A stretch of 64,000 nt of DNA from Symsagittifera roscoffensis. Taxonomy: Eukaryota; Xenacoelomorpha; Acoela; Convolutidae. Both the position numbers and the translations under genes were made by a program. The notes under the pieces are model-generated. The model was given only the letters and a program-made list of their open reading frames with translations. It made no database searches and was not told the DNA's origin. Where the stretch lies: NCBI RefSeq assembly GCF_963678635.1, contig NC_087065.1:31876784-31940783 (forward strand). Reading direction: 5' to 3'. Shown here piece after piece: positions 15,566-25,200 of the stretch (position 1 is the first letter of the stretch; each line of letters begins with the position of its first letter).

Positions 15566-17361
15566 GCCGCCAACTTGGATCACTACACCGATCAAATTCC
15601 CATCCAACCAATCTTACCTCTCCAATCCCAATCATACCACTTTTTGCTTTTCCGCCACCCGATTTTCCATCTAGCAATGTAACATCAGGCATGAATTCCG
15701 ACACTAACTCACATATTTCAGTTTTATACTCCATCTCACAGCTAAATAACCCGAATATTGAAACCCCCGATGAATTTGCCGACTCAGAACCATCCCCATC
15801 CAATAATTTTCATAACCCTTCTAATTTTTCTCAACCTCCTTTTCAACCCATATTGTCCAATAACCCTGACCCAATCACTCCGACACCCTCTTATGCTTCC
15901 CAAGTTACCCCAACCTACTCCTCATACCATTCTGACCAATCATCTCATTCTCCAGACACCCCCCGAATCTCCCCAGAGCTAGATAATTTTATTACCCTCC
16001 AACAGCAACCCTACCACCTTAACACCCCGACCATAAACCAAATCTCCTCCACTACAAATTCATCCAATCCCCCTACACCCTCTTCAAATTATACTGAATC
16101 ATTAACACCATCATCCACATCCACTATATCTTCACTAAACACTAATAGAGCTTACCGCACTTTTAAAAGAAAATTCCCCAACCATCCTTTCCCAGCAAAA
16201 CCAGGAACAGCCCGTGAATACATCAACCACCCCCAGCATACTAACACTAAAGAATTTTTAGCTATCACCTTACCCTCGTTTCCACAATACACCTTAAACA
16301 CCCCTCACGACGCTAACGAAACACGCAACTTTGTAGATGAATACGTTTTAATGCCCACTCTCTCTTGGACCTCATACTATCATTTCACTAACCCTCTTTG
16401 CTTACCTTTATCCAGCACTTCCATCGATATAGACCGAAACAAAGACATGCTATATCAACTAACTACACCACTAACCGCTAGACAGTTTACTTACGTTGGA
16501 TATAAAAAATCACTAAAAACACACACTGCACCTAGAGCTAACGAATATACACTCGAATACTATGATCACAACATCATCAGAGCTAACCAAGATCAATTCT
16601 TAGACGACGATCGCTTCGCTAATCCACAAATCACCGAGAAATTTTTCATCAAGACACCATATGTATTTACACTAAACATCTTCGACCGAAAGTTTGATCA
16701 CATTATTTCAGAAGCACTAACAAGCACACAAGCATACGAAAGTTTTAAAGAACGCTTCCAAATCTTTTCACTAACCTTTCACTTCCTTGCACCACACGAA
16801 AGAGATTTACACTGCTCACACGATATTATGTTGCGCACTAAACAAACACATACATACAGTTACTATCGTTTCATCCAAAATCACTTTGACCTCCACACAC
16901 CCTCTAGACAACCACACCATCGTTTTCAATTCATTAATTCCAAATACACTTCACCATTTTTCCTAAATTTCACATATTGTATTAAAGACACTAACCTCCA
17001 TGGTATTCTTCGTAATTATGACCCCATAACCCAAATGTACATCTTCTGTCCCATTACCAAGACCTTCAACGCCGAAGAATCCCGACCCTTCCTTATCCCG
17101 CACGAGTTTGTACAACCCATAGAAATCCCAATTTTAGAATTCATCCACAACACTAAATTTAACCACAAATTATATAACTTAATCCAAAACACACCTTATG
17201 AGTTTGCAGTTGGCACTGAAGAACTAACCACTATCAAGGCACTTCAATTGCTTTGGCCACTGCTTCAAACTAAAAATATCATCCGCATCTTAGCTAAACT
17301 ACTCACAACTTCAGAACTAATTCACGACATCTTCCCCCACGGTTTTTTCCCAGACGACTAA
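15562..17361 (+). CDS. 599-aa orphan ORF after env
   Basis: It starts on the ATGA that ends env. Residues 1 to about 190 are Ser/Pro/Thr/Asn-rich and probably disordered. From about 195 to the end the protein looks globular, with conserved blocks such as RTFKRKFPNHPFP, FHFLAPHERDLHCSHD and NYDPITQMYIFCPITK. There is no signal peptide or membrane segment. Codon use is visibly richer in C than in gag-pol. It is present in all three copies, intact only here. The stop lies three bases before a perfect 5' splice site (CAG|GTAAGT). In elements 2 and 3 the frame reads on into the donor, so splicing could add a short basic tail there. I do not recognise the family; an accessory factor is possible but unproven. 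Confidence 0.75.
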   Translation: MSRQLGSLHRSNSHPTNLTSPIPIIPLFAFPPPDFPSSNVTSGMNSDTNSHISVLYSISQLNNPNIETPDEFADSEPSPSNNFHNPSNFSQPPFQPILSNNPDPITPTPSYASQVTPTYSSYHSDQSSHSPDTPRISPELDNFITLQQQPYHLNTPTINQISSTTNSSNPPTPSSNYTESLTPSSTSTISSLNTNRAYRTFKRKFPNHPFPAKPGTAREYINHPQHTNTKEFLAITLPSFPQYTLNTPHDANETRNFVDEYVLMPTLSWTSYYHFTNPLCLPLSSTSIDIDRNKDMLYQLTTPLTARQFTYVGYKKSLKTHTAPRANEYTLEYYDHNIIRANQDQFLDDDRFANPQITEKFFIKTPYVFTLNIFDRKFDHIISEALTSTQAYESFKERFQIFSLTFHFLAPHERDLHCSHDIMLRTKQTHTYSYYRFIQNHFDLHTPSRQPHHRFQFINSKYTSPFFLNFTYCIKDTNLHGILRNYDPITQMYIFCPITKTFNAEESRPFLIPHEFVQPIEIPILEFIHNTKFNHKLYNLIQNTPYEFAVGTEELTTIKALQLLWPLLQTKNIIRILAKLLTTSELIHDIFPHGFFPDD

Positions 17362-17364
17362 CAG

Positions 17365-17451
17365 GTAAGTATGAATTAAATGAATATTACTAACTAATTA
17401 AAATATTAAAAAACTCACCATTCTTTATTCATGTTTTCTTTAGATTTTTAG
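17365..17451 (+). other. Predicted intron after the 599-aa ORF
   Basis: The 87-base segment has donor CAG|GTAAGTATG and acceptor TTTTTAG|CCTTC. Elements 2 (39537-39620) and 3 (56363-56445) have the same donor, similar length and a TTTCTAG acceptor, although the interior has diverged. The next exon (CTTCAT...CGATCATCTG) is conserved. An alternative acceptor (CTTTAG) lies at 17443. Confidence 0.65.
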
Positions 17452-18898
17452 CCTTCATCCTCGATCATCTGAAAAATTCACAAAAGAAAAATAAAAAATA
17501 GCAAACTTCTTCAAAACTGTTTAAGACCCTATTAAACTTTTGCACCAACAATTAAATAAATATAATACCAATGCAGTAAATTAATTTATAAAATTTTCCC
17601 CAAAGCAGTAAATCTAATTATGATGAAAATTTGTATCTTAAAATTCCCCCATAACTAGCAGTAAATTTCCAAATTCTATGCAGTAAATTAATAAAATGCA
17701 ATTGCAGTACTAACCTTTTGATATTTTCATTCATTCGCACAGAAATTCTATCCACACTCGCACAGCTCGCCCACGAAGAATTGTTTAAAATAATGAATTT
17801 CAGTTTCAAGTTTTCACACTCAACAACTCTAACATACAATAACATGTTTCAAACTTTCCTTTAACCCGGTTGGAAAGGAATCATATACTAAACAAAACTA
17901 ACCAACGCAGCTTACTAAATACCACAAATCATAGAATAACAGCATGACTAAGAAAAGGAAACCAACGGTACCCAAACCGGATTAACCCAGTTTAAAACTG
18001 GATAATTTATTCTTTTGAAGACTATTACAAAGTCTTAGAAAGAAATAATAAAACACAAAAAAGTCGAAAGACAAACCCATACCACAAACAATTTGATTTT
18101 TGAAAAAAGTACATAACCAACAAGACATAAGTAAAACCACAACAAACCCAACATAAAACGTTGTCATATAACAGGACCCCTCACAAACACCGCATGAAAT
18201 CATACTCCCACTCCTGGCCTAACCCACCAGGAAAGGACGTCCTGAGCATGCTCTATAGCCGGCCTAACCCACCGCGCTACATCCACGCTTTGTGACCACA
18301 CCTTTATTTTTAATAAGAGCTACTCAAGGGTGAGTAACTCTTCAAAATAACCGAACTAAAACAAAAAGCTTTTGTGAAAACAACTAACTAAAATCATTAA
18401 TAAAAAATATTAAACTAATAAAAGTTTTATAAAATGTAAAATCACATGATGCAATATATAGATCAGAATACAACACCAAGGACGAACATCAAAAGACAAG
18501 ACGACCTCACTACACTCGAGAGAGAATGACCAACTACAATCGATATGCCGCTCACAATCACAACTCAAAGGATTTAGAGTACGACTTGACTTCGCAGAAA
18601 AGGACTTCATTGAACTAGACCAATGACCACCTCGATGTTCAAGTATACGTACAGATCCGAGTAACCAGGCATCCCCTCCACGCACAATCTCCACGCCATT
18701 CCCAAGCTAGATCAGACACAAAAGAAGTTCTCCCCGAAGAACAGAAAAACCTAACATAGCCAACCATTCTGAAATCAGAATTGATTAGTCGTTGTCACAA
18801 GAAGAAGCGGAAGAAAATTATGATGTTCGCCAAATACCAACGTCCATCATCCACCCTTGAATTACAGAAGAACTGTTCTAAAAAACTCTGTAAAACCC
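17452..18898 (+). other. Long 3' untranslated region of element 1
   Basis: About 1.45 kb with no convincing ORF, shared with elements 2 and 3. It holds repeated GCAGTAAAT motifs, the block TTTAACCCGGTTGGAAAGGAA, the inverted pair CCAGTTT/AAACTGG near 17985-18001, and a GC-richer block near 18210-18300 with two GGCCTAACCCACC repeats. These could be RNA export, packaging or replication signals; none is identified. Confidence 0.5.
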
Positions 18899-18905
18899 GG
18901 ATGGG
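18899..18905 (+). other. Polypurine-tract position of element 1
   Basis: GGATGGG lies directly before the 3' LTR, also in elements 2 and 3. It is short and broken by a T, so it is an atypical plus-strand primer site. It is called by position only. Confidence 0.4.
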
Positions 18906-19313
18906 TGGAACCTGATCTAAACTATATTTTATGATTGGATAAATTAAATGTTTTACCAATGTAAAGTATTTAATATTAACCAATCATGATCCATCTAACT
19001 AACAACCCACTTATTTGTAAGTGCTGAACTTACTTGTAATTTCAGCACCAGAGAGATTTGAATTTAACTTAGAAATTAGTTGGACTCTCCCGAGCACTTC
19101 AGCAGCCGCAATAAACCAGTATACCCTAGATCTATTGAGCCTAGCAGAGACTAGTTAAACAACCTGAGACTAGATAGTATAAGAGTAAGATTAGGATCGG
19201 TATTAGACTAAGAAGTTGCACGAATCTATCCGGCCGAAAATAAGATAGCGTGACGAGCAGACGGTGTACCCTATCCGAAATTACTCTATGAGTTACACTT
19301 CGGTCCTAACTCA
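18906..19313 (+). repeat. 3' LTR of element 1
   Basis: 408 bp, one base different from 477-884. It is followed directly by AAAT, the target-site duplication. Confidence 0.95.
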
Positions 19314-20740
19314 AAATTGACTACTTCTTTTTCGGTTCTTCATGCGACGTTAAACAAGTTGAGTGAGAAAATTGGAATACTCAGTATGAAACTTTTACTA
19401 ATCTCGGCTGTTTCTTACATTTTCACGCAGTATTAAAACACAGCGCAGATGACGAAAACTGAAAATCCAGAACTTAGGTTAAGGCATTTTTCCGGTCATT
19501 TTTCTTCAAATGAACTGTAGCACCTTGAATTTTTGACAACCTCATAGTGTCTATCTGAAATTTGTTGTTCGAATTACACTGGTTGTTCCAATTACACTCA
19601 AGCTCAGCATTTCAGTCTCTAAATTTTCGGTTTTCGAGGGCCAATTTAAACAGAATTTTCTCCGAACTAAGGATATATTTTTACAAACACCTCATGAAAA
19701 TGAAAATATTAAAGGTTGCTTGCAAAAACTTTGCAAATAATGTTGATTTCAAGCTTCCAGCTTTGAATTTTTTTGGGATTTGAAATTTCCAACGTTTTCA
19801 TCTGCAATAAATTTTTCAACGCCGTGAAAAATTCAGTGTCAGATTTTCAAAAGATTTATATTGGATGAAGTAGTTTCTCTGCACGGTGTTTTGTAAACGT
19901 ATGAGGAAAATAAGCTGAAATGTGAAATGTGGTTTTTTCATACATGGAAAAAAATATAAAAAATGAAATTTTGCATTTGATTCATTTTAACCTAAATAAC
20001 TGCCATTTTGTTGACATAAGATCCCACATTTTACTTCCACGTACACATCCTTCAAAAATACAAAATAATTGAAAACATGCGGCAAAAAAAAATTGGTTAA
20101 TTGCCATTTAACTTCTGAAGCAAAATTAAGGTGATTTTTTTTAGATCAGTCAGCGTTCATATACCAGAAACACTCATAATGTATTGCTGTTTCGTATTTT
20201 TGCGATACAACTTTTGTTTTTGCCTCTGAGTTTATATACAAATACCAAAATAGAAAGACTTACATTCGTTTTTACATTACGCTGGTTATGTGACTGAAAC
20301 TCAGTTAACCGGCTCAAATCCCAAAGTCATGAAATGTCTGATTTTTGCTTATATGTCTGGTTTTTTATGGCTTTTTGTTGTTGTTTTTGGTTGTTAAAAA
20401 AATCATTTTTGCCTCTTTTTTTTGAGTGATGAAAGTGATCGGTACTTGTATACTGTTGCTTTTGTTAGTTCTTTCTTGATGATTTTTTCCTAAGCCTTTG
20501 AATGGATATTTTTATTTGCCGTAAGCTATAAGCTATACGCCATTTTGGAAGTTTTCAGAAATTATTCGTGAAACATAACATGTTCTGAAAACTTGAATAA
20601 ACTTGAAAAGATATACTTTTTTCTTCAAAATTTGAATTTAAAGAAAATTCAAAAGATAGTCAGTAACTTTGTTCTGCACTCATCATCACTTTCCCAACTG
20701 TCTGTTGATTACGTTTCAATTTCACTTTTTTTTGTACTAT
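19314..20740. other. Spacer between elements 1 and 2
   Basis: 1.4 kb of AT-rich sequence with no gene that I can support. The only structure seen is the repeat at 20142-20400 that resembles the DNA after element 2. The last four bases, CTAT, are the likely target site of element 2. Confidence 0.6.
20142..20400 (+). repeat. Diverged dispersed repeat
   Basis: The parts CAGTCAGC(A/G)TTC(A/T)TATACC, TATTGCTGTTTCGT and AAGTCATGAA(A/T)TGT(C/T)TGATTTTTG occur in the same order here and at about 41676-41790, with a roughly 100-base insertion here. The mirror copy is at about 54190-54325. It is an old dispersed repeat of unknown type. Confidence 0.45.
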
Positions 20741-21151
20741 TGGAACCTGATCCAAACTATATTTTATGATTGGATAAATTAGATATTTTACCACGGTAAA
20801 GTAATTAATATTAACCAATCATGATCCATCTAACTAACAACCCACTTATTTGTAAGTGCTGAAATTACTTGTAATTTCAGCACCAGAGAGATTTGAATTT
20901 AACTTAGAAATTAGTTGTCTCTCCAAGAGAACTTCAGCAGCCGCAACAAACCAGTATACCCTAGATCTATTGAGCCTAGCAGAGACTAGTTAAACACCCT
21001 GAGACTAGAAAGTATAAGAGTAAGATTAGGATCGGTGTTAGACTAAGAAGTTGCACGAATCTATCCGGCCGAAAATAAGATAGCGTGACGAGCAGACGGT
21101 GTACCCTATCCAAAATTACTCTATGAGTTATACCACATCGGTCCTAACTCA
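20741..21151 (+). repeat. 5' LTR of element 2
   Basis: 411 bp, TG...CA. It matches 41125-41535 with about 9 substitutions. It carries a perfect 13-bp GTGCTGAAATTAC dyad and the TATAAGAG motif. AATAAA is changed to AACAAA. The primer-site-like TGGTGCGACC follows at 21154. Confidence 0.93.
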
Positions 21152-21234
21152 CCTGGTGCGACCATAAGTCTCGAATAAGACCTTAATAGCTTAGAACCAA
21201 AAATAGATTAGAATTTAGACAAAACATTTTCAAA

Positions 21235-21456
21235 ATGTTATCCGATAATAATTTAATCGAAATGTCTCTACGACTCAATAGATCAGAGCCGATATTCCGA
21301 ACAATAATAGAACTACCCGGAATTGGAAGAAGAGACGACATACGACAAAGTAGAAACTTACCATATAGTTTTATGATTGTACGGCAAAAGCCAACACAAA
21401 CTTTTCTATTTAGAATCTTATTAGCAATGAATTTAGATTTTCATCTGCAAACATAA
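21235..21456 (+). CDS. 73-aa leader ORF of element 2
   Basis: Homologue of the 973-1206 ORF with the same start, stop and reading frame, lacking four codons (PRTK). It is the only ORF of element 2 without a break although the rest of the element is full of stops. Most differences from element 1 are silent. Since gag-pol here has decayed, the open frame may reflect its short length or selection before insertion. Confidence 0.6.
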   Translation: MLSDNNLIEMSLRLNRSEPIFRTIIELPGIGRRDDIRQSRNLPYSFMIVRQKPTQTFLFRILLAMNLDFHLQT

Positions 21457-22382
21457 AATTTTGAAGTCAATCTTCATGATCAATTCAGGCGCTAAACAAA
21501 ATTATTAAAGTACAATAACGATTGATAAAAAGATCTCAGATCGTTTTCTTAATTTCTGCACTCTTATGTAACACATATTTGAAAAATATTTATTGAAAAT
21601 GAAAATAAAAATTAGTAGCATGACAATAAATTGATAGTAATCATAAATCATCTGTTGTCCCAGCTTCATCACCTAAACATAACAGCAATCATAAGCTCAC
21701 TAATATCATTAAAATACTAAAGCTTTTTCTTTAATATATTTAAACCACTTTAAACTTAAATTCACTTAATTTTAAAATCAGATCATCAAGGTTTACCCTT
21801 GGATCTCAATTAATTTTCTATTTCACTAAAATTAAAACCTCATCATCAAGGCCTATCCTTGGATCAAAAAGAACAATTTTGTTCTCCCCCACCCACTTAG
21901 CAAGTGTCTAACGACCTCAAACGTCGATTCACTATCCAACCCTTCCGAAAGACCCAAGATTAATAGAAGTTTTTTAAATAAAACTAACCATTCAAATTAA
22001 GATAAACAGTGAAAAACCTCGGTTTTTCATCCTTCACTTGAACCCTCCTCTTACCAGACCCAGGATAGATCTTAGACTTAGTAAGTTTAAAATAGTATCT
22101 AACAAACTACTTGCGTTCTAATTATACCTGAACCTTGTGGATCGATTTACTATTCTCCAACCCTTGAACACAATCACTACCCCTAAGTAAGATTAAGTAA
22201 GTTAACACCTTAGCTTAGAATAGCCACGAGAAAGTACAAAATCATTCTTCGGAATCGATATACTTTTCTCTCCGGCCCTAAATAAGAAGACCCAGGTTAA
22301 GCTAACCAAAAAATCGTAAGGATTAACAGTCTAGGAAAATAGAAATACCTAACAACTTTTTGCATCCTTCATCCTAAACCTT
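21457..22382 (+). promoter_or_regulatory. Structured leader of element 2
   Basis: Matches 1207-2136, including the GATCATCAAGG/CCTTGGATC hairpins, the TTCG-capped stem near 22231-22273 and the GTAAG cluster. One hairpin, GAAAAACC-TC-GGTTTTTC (near 22010), is perfect here but has a mismatch in element 1. Confidence 0.45.
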
Positions 22383-22844
22383 ATGTCATTCAAAAATCTA
22401 GGAAATAAGCAAACAATCGTTTTACACAACTGTTAGATAGATAACAAAAAATACGATCTTGTAATCACACCTCATACACAAACAGTTGGATACATTATAA
22501 CAAAACGACAAACAATAAAAAGGAAAATTATAAACAAACAAAGACAAATCACACGAAAAAGGTTTTCAAAACATAGAAACGCATTTTCCGAATCAGAAGC
22601 CAGCAATTTAGACGAACTCTACAAACTTAAAAAATCAATTGATAAAAATTGTCCCATTCACGATCAATTATTTTTTTCCGATTCAGAAACAACTTCAAAT
22701 TCATCAAAAAGAGGAAAAAGAAGAATAAAAAAGCAATACAAACACAAACCAGCACACCTGTATAATTGGAATCAACCAATTAGACACATCGATAGCTATA
22801 TATTAACAGTCATCAAACGAAAAAATGAGCCCCACTCAAAGTGA
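22383..22844 (+). pseudogene. Pre-gag ORF (155-aa type), broken
   Basis: Clear match to 2137-2604 with the same ATG and the same overlap with gag. An in-frame TAG replaces the codon after the CysAsnCys-like segment (near 22434), truncating the protein to 17 codons. Confidence 0.7.
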
Positions 22845-25200
22845 CGATAGTCCAGATGACGAAGAGGTTTACCCCTTCCTCATAGATGCAACCGATAATA
22901 GAGGAAAACATGATTTTTGCAAGAATTTACTCGTAAATTTGTTTGAACCCGGAATCAATCCATGTAAAGCAGAACTCCCAGATGTAAAAATCAAAAGACA
23001 AATTATTGAAAATTATTTGAAAGACATATGTAACTTAAGACAACAAAATGGAATCTATACCGTAGAATTCAGCACACCAAATACGAATCATCGTAAAACA
23101 GATGATCTTGAATTAGAATTTTCAAAAGTATTCCTAGAATATATCAAAAGCATACAATATCATAATTCACAAAGAACAAACTCTATATTCACTAATGAAG
23201 TTTTTGCAATAATATATACCTTTATCTCTTTATTAGAAAAAACAGAATTTTAAAGTATCTCACCAACTGAAACATCCAAACATACAAAAGTACGAAATGA
23301 AATCACATTATTTTCAACTTTTCTACATATAATAAAAGAAAATTTCACTAAAGACGATGTTTCACAACACACAAAACATGACTTACAAAAAATTTTGGCA
23401 TGGTTTTTTATAGATTATTTCACACATAATTTAGACTTAATCTCACAGGCAAGAAAAAATTTCAAATCTCAAAATTCAAACGATCACACTGCCATTACAG
23501 AACAATCAGACTACGTTTGGTACCCTGAATGGTCTCATCCTACAATTATAAATATCCCACAATCTATCTCAAGTCAAGCAATAAGTACAATATCTTACCT
23601 CAGAGACTATGTAAAAGTAGTACCACTAACCATTGATGCAACACCATTAAACTACAATACATTTTTACCTGATACACGAAATAACAGTTTAAATTCAACC
23701 GTCATACACAATGAAAACCTTAATGGAACTAGAAATCTGACACAACAAGATATTGAAACACCATCACACTTCATAAATGAAGAAATTGTCCAAACAACAA
23801 CAACTACACAACAAAGTATTTCACCAATACACCCAAATTTAACAACACCAAGAAATACAAAAACTTCACTGGCACAAGTAACCTTACAATCAACCGTTAA
23901 ACCTTCGGTTGCTCCAAACTATTCACATATGGATTATCACACATATAGACCAATGACAAAACCATGAAAACCACGAAAAACTTTCACAAGAAATGCTATT
24001 GCAGAGCACAATTATAATTATGCACATTCGTTAAAAGCAAACTACCCCCCACGAAAAAAAAATAATCATGTATGTTCTCAATATTGGGATAACTCAATGA
24101 CAACAACCAACTCAGTAAATTTTCAAACTAATTCACATCCTCCACAGGATCATAGTGAAAATTATCCATTCTTTCAACAAAATAAAAATGAAAAGCAAGC
24201 ACCTCATCATACGGATTATTTATTATCTGATGATGATTAATTACAACCAGACATTTTTGCACCATATACCCAAGAATATTGCACACAAGGATCGCGACGA
24301 CCTCATACATATAATAGAATTTTTTCTCCAAACCCAACAGATACACGAAATCAACAACCATTTCATATACCAAATCCAACTAATACACAATCTTTTCAAC
24401 CGATTCAACCACAAAACCCAATGACTATGCACTCATATCAACCAACTCAAATGCAAAATGAAATACCGCTTCCATATTACCTTCAGCAACACGAAATAAC
24501 AAAAAATCAACTTTCAAATTTTTCGCAAATGCCAAATGCCGCAGAATCACTACAAATGACAATGAATCCATACCTTATGGGTGGATCATCAATAACATCC
24601 GATAAACCACTGATGGTATTTACAGGAACATATCCTGAATATTCTGTAGAAGATTATTTAAATGCAGTAACAGCAAATTTAATTTTAACTGTAGGACCTG
24701 AACCAATTAATACGCCACTACATCAAAATTGGATACATAGACGCACAGCATTGATACAAACAACCTTAGATGGCGCAGCTCAAAAATGGTTTTCAGTATT
24801 ACCTATAGAAATAAAATCAGACTGGAAAATATTTACACAAGAATTTTCAAAAATGTTTGACTCCGAAAGAAATAAACAACACCAAAGAGTTTTATGTAAT
24901 GAAATTCGCAGATTACCAAATGAAACCATCAAACAATTAGCAGTACGCATCGAAACACTAGTTCGAAAAGCATATTCACTTAATACACATGACTATAAAA
25001 ACACAAAAATGACAGAAATTTTAATGATGACCTTAACACCTCAATTAAGGAAGATAGCAATAAAAAAGAGAGCATCTCATCCTTCCTGGATTCGAGAGCC
25101 AGATTTAGATTTTCGAAAACTAGTAGACAAACTAGAGCAAGCGGAAATCACAATGAAACTTGAAGAAACAGAAAATCTAAAACTACAATATGTTAATCGA

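Larger units (their letters stand above)
477..19313 (+). mobile_element. Element 1: complete env-class Ty3/gypsy retrotransposon
   Basis: This is an 18.8-kb LTR retrotransposon bounded by 408-bp direct repeats that start TGGAACC and end CTCA. AAAT sits directly before the 5' LTR (473-476) and directly after the 3' LTR (19314-19317), a 4-bp target-site duplication. The LTRs differ at one base by my reading, and gag-pol, the envelope-like ORF and the 599-aa ORF are open, so the insertion is recent. Pol order (protease, RT, RNase H, integrase) and a GPY/F-type integrase C-terminus place it in Ty3/gypsy (Metaviridae). Beyond gag-pol it carries at least five further ORFs. It is unusually large for this group because of a long leader, a long gag and the downstream cassette. 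Transposition competence is inferred, not shown. Confidence 0.95.

Noticed and set aside
18240-18300. tRNA gene on the minus strand
   Set aside because: Only an A-box-like string is present. I find no B box, cloverleaf or CCA-proximal stem.
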